Assembly (NCBI GenBank): GCA_049317525.1
Contig: JBMOIC010000005.1
Location: 48,120 to 112,119, forward strand
DNA: 64,000 nucleotides
Origin: UBA961 sp049317525
GTDB lineage: Bacteria; Bacteroidota; Ignavibacteria; Kapaibacteriales; UBA961
Direction: 5' to 3'
The notes beneath the pieces were generated by a model. The model was not told where the DNA came from. It made no database searches and saw only the letters and a list, made by a program, of their open reading frames with translations. Each line of letters starts with the position of its first letter. The stretch's first letter is position 1. The position numbers and the translations under genes are program-made. This document shows positions 55,643 to 64,000 of this stretch, piece by piece.

Positions 55643-56741
55643 ATGTTTGAAACTCAAAAAAAAACAATAGAAGAATTACAAGAAAGAACTGATGATTTGC
55701 GGAGGTTTCTTTGACTTAGAAGTTAAACAAACCGAAATAGCAGAAAGAGAACAATTAAGCGAACAACCAGGTTTTTGGGATGATGCGAGTCAAGCCCAAA
55801 AAATAATGCAGGAAATTTCCGAAAGAAAGGAATGGATTTCTATTTGGGAATCTGCACAACTATCAGTGCAAGATGTAGAAGCCCTTTTACAATTAGCCGA
55901 AGAAATGGCCGATAGTTCTATGGAGCAAGAAATTGATACAGAAATTTCTAGTGCCAAAAAAGCAGTTGATACTCTAGAATTGAGGAAAATATTATCAGCT
56001 CCAGATGATCACCGAAATGCTATCTTAACTATACATGCAGGTGCTGGTGGTACCGAAGCCCAAGATTGGAGTGAAATGCTTATGCGCATGTATACTCGTT
56101 GGTGTGATAAAAGAGGATTTCAAGTATTTTTAGCAGATGAACAACCTGGCGATGAAGCAGGTGTAAAATCAGTTACTCTAGAAGTTGTGGGTTCTAATGC
56201 ATATGGATATTTAAAAGCAGAAAATGGAGTCCATAGATTAGTAAGAATATCTCCTTTTAATGCCCAAGGTAAACGCCAAACTTCTTTTGCTTCTGTATAT
56301 GTTTACCCAGAAGTAGAAGATGATGTAGAAATAGAAATTAATCCTGCTGATGTAGAAATGGATACATTTAGATCTGGTGGAAAAGGTGGTCAAAATGTAA
56401 ATAAGGTGGAAACTGCAGTTCGTTTAAGGCATCTTCCAACGGGCATAGTTGCTGCATGCCAACAAGAAAGATCGCAATTTCTAAATAGAGAAAGAGCAAT
56501 GAAAATGCTAAAATCAAGGCTCTATCAAAAAAGAAAAGAAGAAGAAGAAGCCGTAAAAGCATTGATTGAAGGCAAAAAAAAGAAAATCGAATGGGGAAGT
56601 CAAATAAGATCTTATGTTTTTCAGCCATATACAATGGTCAATGATCATAGATCAGAATTAAAGAAAACAGATATCCATGCAGTTATGGATGGAGATTTAG
56701 ATGATTTTATGAAAGCATATCTATTATTAGGTGAGGAATAA
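55643..56741 (+). CDS. prfB: Peptide chain release factor 2 with programmed +1 frameshift
   Basis: The zero frame starts at ATG 55643 (AAGGA upstream) and reads 23 codons to CTT followed by TGA (55709-55714); +1 shifting past the T at 55712 continues as GAC and gives a 365-residue protein. The recoding signals are present: an internal Shine-Dalgarno GGAGG (55701-55705) three bases ahead of CTT, then TGAC. The product has the SPF tripeptide that recognises UGA/UAA (RISPFNAQGK) and the peptidyl-hydrolysis motif GGQ (SGGKGGQNVNKVE). RF2 thereby senses its own level. Convergent with the next gene, whose stop abuts. Confidence 0.96.
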
Positions 56742-57101
56742 TTATTGTTGATACACCTTTTGGGCTGGCTTTAATAACCAATACATAAAAGCATTACTTA
56801 TGCTGATTACTATAGAACCCCATAAAGCAGGCCAAAAGCCATCTACTTCAAATCCTTTAAGAATAGCACCAGCAGACCACAGCAAAAAGGCATTTATTAC
56901 TAATGAGAATAAACCTAAAGTAATAATCAATAAAGGAAATGAAAAAAACTGTAGAATAGGCTTTATGATTGTATTAAGAAAACCAATGATTAATGCAGCA
57001 ATTAAAGCCCATATAAAACTTTTAACTCTGATTCCAGGAATAAGAGCTGCGGTGAAATACACTGCTAATGCAGATGATAACCATCTAATAAGTGAAGTCA
57101 T
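56742..57101 (-). CDS. YvlD/DUF360-type small membrane protein (phage-holin-4-like family)
   Basis: 119 residues with four hydrophobic segments. The characteristic 'GFLNTIIKPILQFFSFPLLIITLGLFSLVINAF' stretch (residues ~40-73) defines this family, often labelled phage holin family 4 but common on chromosomes without any prophage. Its function is unknown; in some bacteria it is linked to cell-envelope stress. Start at ATG 57101. Its stop directly abuts the prfB stop. No phage genes surround it. Confidence 0.8.
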   Translation of the reverse strand: MTSLIRWLSSALAVYFTAALIPGIRVKSFIWALIAALIIGFLNTIIKPILQFFSFPLLIITLGLFSLVINAFLLWSAGAILKGFEVDGFWPALWGSIVISISNAFMYWLLKPAQKVYQQ

Positions 57102-57257
57102 TATCCTATTCCTATAATTATTTCTTTGGTTTTATAACTAACAAATGTACATCATTTGCAAATCTGAAAGAAAATCTACTTTCATTTATCATACAAATTA
57201 CTTTGATACGTCAAAGCAATCGAAACAATTTTATCTAATACTTATTAAGATATTTAT

Positions 57258-57683
57258 ATGCCATACGACCCCCTGATGGTTAAGCCAATGAAAGAGGAAT
57301 TAATCTCTGCTGGTTTTACAGAATTATTAACAGCACAAGATGTTGATAATGCAGTGAAAGCCCCCGGAATATCATTGTTTGTTGTCAATTCTGTATGCGG
57401 ATGTGCTGCAGGTGGCGCCCGCCCTGGTATAAAGATAGCAGTTCAACATTCAGTAAAACCAGACAATTTATTTACGGTTTTTGCTGGACAAGATATCGAG
57501 GCAACAAATAAAGCTAGAGAATATTTTAAAGGGCAACCACCATCCTCGCCTGCAATTGCATTAATGCGTGATGGTGAATTAATTGGTTTTATGCCCCGAC
57601 ATGCCATTGAAGGTAGCATGCCAGAACAAATAGCAGATGCCTTAACCAAAGCATTTGATCAAGTATGTACTCCAGCTTCATAA
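57258..57683 (+). CDS. Bacilliredoxin, BrxA/BrxB (YphP/YqiW) family
   Basis: 141 residues. The redox motif is CGC at 47-49 within NSVCGCAAGGARPG, as in bacilliredoxins, which remove bacillithiol (or a related low-molecular-weight thiol) from proteins. The opening MPYDPLMVKPMKEELISAGF and RHAIEGSMPEQIADAL are typical. It implies that this organism makes bacillithiol or a similar thiol, though no thiol-synthesis gene is visible here. It appears to be monocistronic, with a hairpin just downstream. Confidence 0.92.
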   Translation: MPYDPLMVKPMKEELISAGFTELLTAQDVDNAVKAPGISLFVVNSVCGCAAGGARPGIKIAVQHSVKPDNLFTVFAGQDIEATNKAREYFKGQPPSSPAIALMRDGELIGFMPRHAIEGSMPEQIADALTKAFDQVCTPAS

Positions 57684-57707
57684 TAAGGCATAATTCTTGA
57701 GATATAT

Positions 57708-57738
57708 AGACATTGCAGATTTTGTATTTGCAATGTCT
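57708..57738 (+). terminator. Hairpin after the bacilliredoxin gene
   Basis: AGACATTGCA (57708-57717) / TGCAATGTCT (57729-57738) with an 11-base loop, followed by GTTATTTTAT. A terminator is likely. Confidence 0.7.
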
Positions 57739-57770
57739 GTTATTTTATAAAGAATCATTGTTTACATGCT

Positions 57771-59024
57771 ATGAAATATACCGACATATCACATAAAGGG
57801 AATATCTCAATCAATATTATATTGATTTTAAGTGCTTTAGCTGGATCTACTTTCCTATACTTAACTGATTTGATTAAGAGCCCTGTCTTATTATTTCTTA
57901 TCGGAGTATTTTTATTATATCCATTCAGAAAAGAGTCATATATAATAAGTAGATTCCTTTCTTTGATTTCTTTGCTTTTTGCCCTTTGGTTACTTATTGA
58001 CTTAAACATTGTGCTTTTACCATTTATCATAGCATTCACCATTGCTTTTTTATCTGATCCTATCATAAAGAAAATGGAATCATTTAAGATAAAACGGTGG
58101 CTAGGGTCAATAATCATTCTTGGGTTTATCGGTGGGGCGATTGCTGGGTTTTCTGTTTTTGTATTCCCGCTGGCTTTTACACAATTGAATCAAATTATAA
58201 AGCAGGTATCTCAATTTGTAAATTCAATTACAGATTTTCTTGAAAGTAAGCAATTCTATACTTTTCTTTCTAGTTTGGGAATTCCAAAAGCTTCTGTAAA
58301 AGAATTAGTTCAAACTCAATTAATGCCCAAAGCAGAGATATTATTCAAATCGATACTTGAAGGTTTATTTGTACTGCTTTCTAATGTATCTGCTATAGCC
58401 AATCAAATTTTAAATCTTGTCCTTATTCCTATCATCTCTTTTTATATCATAAAAGATTATCCTGTGTTAAAAGAGTTGATTCAAGAGATTCTCTCAAGTA
58501 ATCATTCCAAATCATATGAAAATATCTTAAGAATTAGCGCAATCTTGCGACTCTATGTTGGTTGGCAAATGTTAGCTGCTTTATGGATTGGTACCGTTGC
58601 ATCTATTCTTTTGTCTATTCTTGGCATTCCATATGCAATTGTACTTGGAGTTTTATGTGGATTATTAAATCCTATACCATTCTTCGGTACCATTGCTAGT
58701 ATGATTATTGGAAGCATCGTTGCATTACTTGCAGATCCTCTTAATGCTTCTAGCCATATTATAGGCCTTATATCTGTAATAAATGGATTGCATTTTATCA
58801 ATGCATATATCATAGAACCAAGAGTATTAGGAACCAGAGTAGGACTTCACCCTGTATTACTTTTAGGGTCTTTATTTGTTTTTGGACATTTTCTTGGATT
58901 TATCGGTTTTCTAATAGCTGTTCCTACTACTGCTATTTTAATGATGTTTTTTAGGGATTGGAAAAAGTCTCTTAATAAAAAGATATATTCTGAACCAGAG
59001 ATTCAGAAACCAAGTACTCAATAG
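57771..59024 (+). CDS. AI-2E family transporter
   Basis: 417 residues with about eight membrane segments. The PF01594-type architecture is visible: two pairs of N-terminal helices (LLFLIGVFLLYPF, FIIAFTIAFLSDPI), a central soluble region with helices (~130-200), then the conserved C-terminal block ILGIPYAIVLGVLCGLLNPIPFFG, with VNGLHFINAYIIEPRVLG and VPTTAILMMFFRDW at the end. Members move autoinducer-2, sodium/protons or other small molecules; the substrate is uncertain here. A 16-base gap separates it from the FAD oxidoreductase, so an operon is likely. Confidence 0.85.
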   Translation: MKYTDISHKGNISINIILILSALAGSTFLYLTDLIKSPVLLFLIGVFLLYPFRKESYIISRFLSLISLLFALWLLIDLNIVLLPFIIAFTIAFLSDPIIKKMESFKIKRWLGSIIILGFIGGAIAGFSVFVFPLAFTQLNQIIKQVSQFVNSITDFLESKQFYTFLSSLGIPKASVKELVQTQLMPKAEILFKSILEGLFVLLSNVSAIANQILNLVLIPIISFYIIKDYPVLKELIQEILSSNHSKSYENILRISAILRLYVGWQMLAALWIGTVASILLSILGIPYAIVLGVLCGLLNPIPFFGTIASMIIGSIVALLADPLNASSHIIGLISVINGLHFINAYIIEPRVLGTRVGLHPVLLLGSLFVFGHFLGFIGFLIAVPTTAILMMFFRDWKKSLNKKIYSEPEIQKPSTQ

Positions 59025-59040
59025 ATTATAGGTTCTAACT

Positions 59041-60120
59041 TTGAATACATCGTATGATTTCATAATTATTGGTGCCGGAATAGCTGGTATGTCTTTGGCA
59101 TATTCCTTATCTACTTCTGACTCTTCTTTTCTTATTATCCATTCTCCTAAAAAACCAAGTGCATCTTCTATTGCATCTGGACTAATAAACCCGATTGCTG
59201 GAAAAAGATTAGAAACTGTTGCTGATTTTGATGAATTATATAAAATATCTTCTGCATTTTATAGTCACATTGCTCAACTACACAGAAAAGAGAATTACTT
59301 TGAATCCAAAGAGATCCTGAGAATATTTAGAAATGAAAAAGAAAAAGAAACATTTCATAAAAAATATCAACAAGATCATTCATCTATCTATGCAGGGCCT
59401 TCATTTGAGCAAGCCGATTCATTACATATCAATGGCATAAAAACTCCATATGGAGGATTTATTACTAAGAATGCGGCAGTTTTTTCTTATCAAAATTTCT
59501 TGCAAGATGCATATGATCATTTCAAAGAAAACATGGTGGAAGCATTGGTTGATTATTCTACAATACAGCATGATGCTGAAAGTTGTTCTATTCTTGTACA
59601 TGAACATACTATAAGCTGCAAGCATATCGTTTTTTGTGATGGATGGCATTCTTCATATAATTCACTTTTTTCGAACATTGCATTTGAACCAGCAAAAGGT
59701 GAAATATGTTTAATAAATGCTCCGGATTTGCAACAAGAATATGTGATAAGTAATTCATTTGCAATTATCCCCAAAGGTAATCAGTTATTTAGTTGTTCGG
59801 CAACTTTTGCTTGGAATGATTATTCAGATAGCCCTACAGAAATTGGAAAGACTGAACTTATAAGTAGAATTGATGAGTTATTATCATGTAATTGGCATTT
59901 GATTGATCATAAAGCCGGTATCAGGCCAACTATGTTTGATAGAAAACCAATTATAGGATTTCATCCCGAGTTCAATAATATTGCAGTATTTGGTGGTTTA
60001 GGTACAAAAGGCGCGCTATGGGCACCAAAACTTGCAGATTTAACAAAAAGCTTATTACTTGCTGAAAAACCATATATTCCGCATGATATATCTGTATCTA
60101 GATGGTGGCTGAACACATAG
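59041..60120 (+). CDS. FAD-dependent oxidoreductase, D-amino-acid-oxidase-like
   Basis: 359 residues, with TTG at 59041 as the best start since no in-frame ATG lies near the N-terminus. The FAD-binding dinucleotide fold is clear (YDFIIIGAGIAGMSLAYSL), then GLINPIAGKR, FEPAKGEICLI and HKAGIRPTMFDRKPIIGF followed by the C-terminal GGLGTKGALWAPKLADL. This is the DAO/glycine-oxidase superfamily, which oxidises amines or amino acids and also includes MnmC-like methyl-aminoacetate oxidases. The substrate is unknown. It lies between the transporter and the TPR/transglutaminase gene. Confidence 0.85.
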   Translation: MNTSYDFIIIGAGIAGMSLAYSLSTSDSSFLIIHSPKKPSASSIASGLINPIAGKRLETVADFDELYKISSAFYSHIAQLHRKENYFESKEILRIFRNEKEKETFHKKYQQDHSSIYAGPSFEQADSLHINGIKTPYGGFITKNAAVFSYQNFLQDAYDHFKENMVEALVDYSTIQHDAESCSILVHEHTISCKHIVFCDGWHSSYNSLFSNIAFEPAKGEICLINAPDLQQEYVISNSFAIIPKGNQLFSCSATFAWNDYSDSPTEIGKTELISRIDELLSCNWHLIDHKAGIRPTMFDRKPIIGFHPEFNNIAVFGGLGTKGALWAPKLADLTKSLLLAEKPYIPHDISVSRWWLNT

Positions 60121-60150
60121 TTATTTACATTCTTACATATTTATAATCTT

Positions 60151-63100
60151 ATGAAACATATCCTAATCATCCTGTTTTGTATTCCAATACTTCACATATC
60201 TTTATATAGCGATTCAGTATCAGATGCGTGGAAATCATTAGAGAATAATGATTTTATGAAAGCTGAAGAATATTTTAGGAATGCAATCACAACAGATCCA
60301 AAAAATATTCGTGCGATAATTGGATTGTCGTATGTTTTAGAGATGCAGCAGAAATATGCAGAATCATGGAATATGTATAAAACTTTACAAGACTATACAC
60401 AAAACCCAGTTCCATATTTTTATGCAATTTGGTTAAATCCGCGTTTTAGCCAAAATTTAAGAAATCCCAAATCTGGTGCTCAAGATATCTTAAAGAAATT
60501 AACCCAAAAAGCAGATAATGCTGGGTCTCTGAAAGCAATGGCGCATGAAATGTTAGGTGGCTTAGAAACCAGATATGGTAATATTCAGATAGCAAAAGAC
60601 CATTATAAAAAGATCAATGCTTTATCAGAGTGGACGATTATTGGTTCTTTCGAGAATATTTCTGCATCTGGATTTAATGCGATTTATCCTCCTGAACTAG
60701 AATATGATACAAATGCAGTATATGAAGGGAAGAATAGTGCCCCAGCATCTTGGTATAAACCAGCTATCATCAAACCAGATTATTGGCTAGATTTTCAGGC
60801 ATTTTTTCCTGAAAGACAAGCATTTTTTTATGCAAATACTTTTGTATGGTCTCCAAAAAAACAAGAAATATCACTAAGAACAGGTACTTCTGGAGCACTT
60901 AAAGTGTTCTTAAATGATCATGAAGTATTTAGGGATTCTACAGAAACAAATAATGACTTTGATACATATATTGTCCATACAGAATTACAACAAGGTTGGA
61001 ATAGGATTCTGATTAAAGTTGGATATTCAGAAATTGAAAGATGTAATTTTTTAGCTCGCATATCTGATGATCAGGGAAATCCCATTACCGGACTAAAGGA
61101 ATCATCAGTAAAACAAATATATACTGCCAAAAAACCTGATATAGTTATTGTAAAAAAGAATGAAATCCTAGAATCACTCAATACTATCATTGCAGAACAT
61201 CCTGATTGGTATGAACATTATTTAGTTTTAGCAGATGCTTATCTTAGAAATGACAAAGCAATTGAAGCTGAATTATTATTAAAGGAATTATTAAAAAGAT
61301 CACCAAATAATGGTTTAGTGTATTGGAAATTTTTAGACGCATATAATCGTGGTAGAAAAAAAGACGAGGTAATTTCTACCTATGAAAAACTAGCATCTAT
61401 AAGCAAAGATATTCCAGATGCTGCTGTTTTTAAATTCAATCAGCATCTAGAGAATGAAGATTTTGATAGGGCAGAAGATATGTTAGCCAGGATTGAAAAA
61501 TCTTTGCCAAAATCTGAATTATATTATAATCTGCGCATACGTTTATACGACAAAAAGAAACTGCAAGAAAAAGTTATTCAAACAGCAAAAGAAGCATATA
61601 ATACATATCAAGAAAATTGGGGATTTACCGAATTAGCAGCAATATTTGATTTTCAGGCCTCTAGAAAAAGAGATACCATGATTGCAATGTATAAGAGATT
61701 TTTAAAAAAGGATTACTCGGAAGTACCTTTAATTGCATTAGCTAAAACATTCTTAGAAGATTCTAAAGTTGATGATTGGGAAAAAACCTTTAAACAGTTA
61801 ATAGAATTATCACCAGCTTCGCCAGGTTTTTATTTCCAAATGTCTAGCATGTATACCCAATTACAGAAATATGATAAAGCAGAAAAAATGGCTAAGCAGG
61901 CATTAACATTTTGTCCATCATGCAATGTGTATTGGTCTAAACTTGGTGAAACTTATCGTAGTATGAAAAAAAATGAGGATGCAAAACAAGCATATAATCA
62001 AGCATTAAAGTATTCTCCAACAGATTATGATTCAAGAGAGATTTTAAGAGAATTAGAAGGTAAAAAATCAATATTTACTCTTTTTGGAGAAACCAATAGA
62101 GATTCTGTCATAAAAATAGCTCCTTTAGATAAAGATCATCCTGAGGCAAGTGCAGTTATCGTATCAGAAAAAATCCATCGTGTTATCTATAAACAAGGAG
62201 CCTCCGAGTCTGAAGTAGAAACAATTATCAGAGTTTTTAATGATAAAGGCATAGATTATTTCAAAGAGTATCGAGTTGGCTACAATAGTAATTCTCAAAC
62301 ATTAATCATAGAGAAAGCTGTTACTATCAAGCAAGATGGGAAAGAAATCAGGGCAGATATTAATCGCAATATGGCTGTATTCAAAAGCCTGCAAAAAAAT
62401 GATTGTATTTATGTAAAATATCGCGTCAGAAATTTCAATTCTGGTAAATTATCTAAGCATGTATGGGATGATGTCTATTTTAATAGATTCTTCCCATTAC
62501 ATTATGCTGAATATGCCGTATTAGTTCCAGATGATATGACATTTACAACTACTCAACAGAATATGGGTATTGATGCTCAAGAAAAAAGAATTGATGAAGT
62601 TGGAAGCACAATGTATACATGGAGTTCAAGAAAAGAGCCGGGTATTGTCTATGAAGCTGATATGCCTTCTTTAGAAGAAGTAGGTAAAATCTTACGATTA
62701 AGTACAATTCCTAGCTGGTCTTTCTTGGTAGATTGGTATGCAGAATTAGCACAAACAAAAACAGAAACATCATACGAGATAAAAGAGGCTGTCAAACAGC
62801 TCATTCCTCATCCAGAATTACTTTCTGAGCAACAAAAAATTGCAAAAGTGTATGAGTATATAACAGAGAATATCCGTTATAGTATGGTCTCTTTCAGACA
62901 ATCTGCCTTTATTCCACAAAAAGCCCGTGATGTATTAGTTAATAGAATCGGCGATTGTAAAGATGTATCAACTTTAGGTATTGCTATGCTTAAAGAACTT
63001 GATATTAAAGCTGATTATGTACTTGTGAATAGTGGTGCTGAACAAAGACTTCGGGACATTCTACCTTCGATTGCTTTTAATCATTGCATTATTGCTGTGC

Positions 63101-63909
63101 GTCAACCTCAAAACCAAAATCCATTATTCCTAGATTTAACTGCTTCCAATTTTCCTGCTGGTGTCATCCCTGGAGCTGATAAAAATGCCTTTTCCTTATT
63201 AATAAAAAATGGATCTGTACAGCCTATTGTATTACCTTCTAAACAAATTGCTGCACCAACTATGACTATAAGAGGAATCGTAAACTTTACCGATGATAAT
63301 GCTGCGATTGTAAGAGGCAATGATAAAATTACAGGTCCTTTAACAGCTGCTTTTCGTTCTGCATATAAAGGCAAAACATCTGAAGAGCAAGTAAAGATCA
63401 TGCAATCTAATCTTGCAACAGATTTACCATCAGCAAAACTTAAGACATTAACTATTTCTGGTTTAGATAGTTTGACTAGTTCCATGAGTTTCTTTTATGA
63501 TTATGAAGCTCCAAATGTTGTAGCAGAAGCCGGAACATATAAAATTGTTCGTATCCCTTGGCGCAATGAATTACAAACTGATGATGCCTTATCTTATGAA
63601 AAAAGGAGTTTTCCTGTAAAAGCAATTAATGGTTTAGATACTAGTTATGAGGAGATCACAATGATTTTACCTCAAAATTATACATTATTAGAAGTGCCTT
63701 CACCAGTTGAGTTAACATGTCCTGCTGCAGAATATTCGTATAGCATTACTAAATCAAAACAAGGAAATTTAGATTTATTAACTGCTAAACGCAGATATAT
63801 ACAAACAAAAACCTTTATAGAGCCCGAAGAATATGAAAATTATAAACAATTCTATTCCAAAGCTTTAAAAGAAGATAGAAGGCAATTATTATTAGTAAAA
63901 AATAAATAG
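60151..63909 (+). CDS. Exported TPR / DUF3857 / transglutaminase-like protein
   Basis: 1252 residues. A signal peptide (MKHILIILFCIPILHISLYS) precedes an N-terminal TPR stretch (~25-130), a beta-rich insert, and a second set of TPRs (~350-650, for example FYFQMSSMYTQLQKYDKAEKM, VYWSKLGETYRSMKKNEDAK). A DUF3857 domain (~690-840) follows, then a transglutaminase-like core with the Cys-His-Asp triad near residues 936 (GDCKD), 977 (FNHC) and 995 (FLDLTA), and a DUF2569/3858-like beta tail. Such proteins are common in Bacteroidota and may process or crosslink peptides in the envelope; the activity is not established. It runs to TAG 63907-63909, close to the window end. Confidence 0.82.
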   Translation: MKHILIILFCIPILHISLYSDSVSDAWKSLENNDFMKAEEYFRNAITTDPKNIRAIIGLSYVLEMQQKYAESWNMYKTLQDYTQNPVPYFYAIWLNPRFSQNLRNPKSGAQDILKKLTQKADNAGSLKAMAHEMLGGLETRYGNIQIAKDHYKKINALSEWTIIGSFENISASGFNAIYPPELEYDTNAVYEGKNSAPASWYKPAIIKPDYWLDFQAFFPERQAFFYANTFVWSPKKQEISLRTGTSGALKVFLNDHEVFRDSTETNNDFDTYIVHTELQQGWNRILIKVGYSEIERCNFLARISDDQGNPITGLKESSVKQIYTAKKPDIVIVKKNEILESLNTIIAEHPDWYEHYLVLADAYLRNDKAIEAELLLKELLKRSPNNGLVYWKFLDAYNRGRKKDEVISTYEKLASISKDIPDAAVFKFNQHLENEDFDRAEDMLARIEKSLPKSELYYNLRIRLYDKKKLQEKVIQTAKEAYNTYQENWGFTELAAIFDFQASRKRDTMIAMYKRFLKKDYSEVPLIALAKTFLEDSKVDDWEKTFKQLIELSPASPGFYFQMSSMYTQLQKYDKAEKMAKQALTFCPSCNVYWSKLGETYRSMKKNEDAKQAYNQALKYSPTDYDSREILRELEGKKSIFTLFGETNRDSVIKIAPLDKDHPEASAVIVSEKIHRVIYKQGASESEVETIIRVFNDKGIDYFKEYRVGYNSNSQTLIIEKAVTIKQDGKEIRADINRNMAVFKSLQKNDCIYVKYRVRNFNSGKLSKHVWDDVYFNRFFPLHYAEYAVLVPDDMTFTTTQQNMGIDAQEKRIDEVGSTMYTWSSRKEPGIVYEADMPSLEEVGKILRLSTIPSWSFLVDWYAELAQTKTETSYEIKEAVKQLIPHPELLSEQQKIAKVYEYITENIRYSMVSFRQSAFIPQKARDVLVNRIGDCKDVSTLGIAMLKELDIKADYVLVNSGAEQRLRDILPSIAFNHCIIAVRQPQNQNPLFLDLTASNFPAGVIPGADKNAFSLLIKNGSVQPIVLPSKQIAAPTMTIRGIVNFTDDNAAIVRGNDKITGPLTAAFRSAYKGKTSEEQVKIMQSNLATDLPSAKLKTLTISGLDSLTSSMSFFYDYEAPNVVAEAGTYKIVRIPWRNELQTDDALSYEKRSFPVKAINGLDTSYEEITMILPQNYTLLEVPSPVELTCPAAEYSYSITKSKQGNLDLLTAKRRYIQTKTFIEPEEYENYKQFYSKALKEDRRQLLLVKNK

Positions 63910-63930
63910 GAATACAATCCACCTCTTTTT

Positions 63931-63970
63931 CCCCTCATGTGAGGGGAAGCCCATAGGGCGGGGTGAGACT
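63931..63970. repeat. GC-rich palindromic, REP-like element (cut by window end)
   Basis: CCCCTCA / TGAGGGG (63931-63946) and GCCC / GGGC (63949-63959) form two adjacent hairpins, followed by GGGGTGAG. The block is far richer in G+C than the adjacent AT-rich DNA. It has the look of short interspersed palindromic elements that occur in many copies downstream of genes. Only one copy is visible here, so the copy number is not shown. Confidence 0.5.
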
Positions 63971-64000
63971 AAAGAACACAAGCCAACAAATCTGAATTTG

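Noticed and set aside
55692..55711. TTG at 55692 as the prfB start
   Set aside because: The upstream ATG, ribosome-binding site and CTT-TGA-C recoding site show that the gene starts at 55643.
56742..57101. Possible prophage remnant because of the 'phage holin family' name
   Set aside because: The family is widespread on chromosomes; no integrase, attachment site or other phage gene surrounds it.

Overview
The window is about 64 kb of AT-rich bacterial chromosome (coding DNA roughly one-third G+C by eye). It is dominated by housekeeping genes. Several points suggest the Bacteroidota/Chlorobiota/Kapabacteria group (FCB superphylum): secreted proteins ending in type IX secretion (T9SS)-like sorting domains, choice-of-anchor D (ASPM/SPD-2/Hydin) modules, an IgGFc-binding-type domain, few strong Shine-Dalgarno sites, and the gene order tRNA-secE-nusG-rplKAJL-rpoBC. 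An uncultured Kapabacteria- or Ignavibacteria-like lineage is my best guess. The species cannot be named from this sequence alone. I see no insertion sequence, prophage, CRISPR array or defence island.

Layout. 1-9.8 kb: cell-surface/secretion block with a truncated T9SS cargo, a PNGase F-like T9SS protein, leucyl aminopeptidase, an outer-membrane beta-barrel and a 1350-residue IgGFc-binding/Hydin surface protein. 10-15.4 kb: DnaJ-like chaperone, SurE, and an M16 protease pair made of one active and one apparently catalytically dead subunit. 15.5-18.9 kb: nuoGHI. 19.4-29.4 kb: asnS, then a long plus-strand run with cysS, a DUF2520 protein, GDP-fucose synthase, a GT39-type glycosyltransferase, nadE, a YkgJ-type protein and an acidic unknown. 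29.4-40.6 kb (all minus): a B12/GTPase protein equal to the front half of IcmF, lptF, holB, ftsH, mutL, pfkA, a vanadium-haloperoxidase/PAP2 protein and a GNAT acetyltransferase without a normal start codon. 40.7-41.5 kb: dapD. 41.5-54 kb: rpmG (minus), four tRNAs, secE, nusG, rplK, rplA, rplJ, rplL, rpoB, rpoC. 54-64 kb: hutH, prfB with its programmed frameshift, a YvlD-type membrane protein, a bacilliredoxin, an AI-2E family transporter, an FAD oxidoreductase, a TPR/DUF3857/transglutaminase protein and a palindromic, GC-rich repeat-like end.

The central 12 kb is the core transcription/translation cluster. It carries several RNA signals I can support from base pairing: an L10-leader-like structure before rplJ, a perfect 21-bp hairpin between rplL and rpoB, three consecutive hairpins between rpoB and rpoC, and a U-tract hairpin between secE and nusG. 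No wholly new multi-gene system is evident. The most unusual observations are the stand-alone half of IcmF, the GNAT gene with a probable ATT start (or a frameshift), the dead M16 subunit with an extra C-terminal domain, active-site substitutions in the PNGase F-like protein and HutH, and the rearranged tuf/rpmG neighbourhood.
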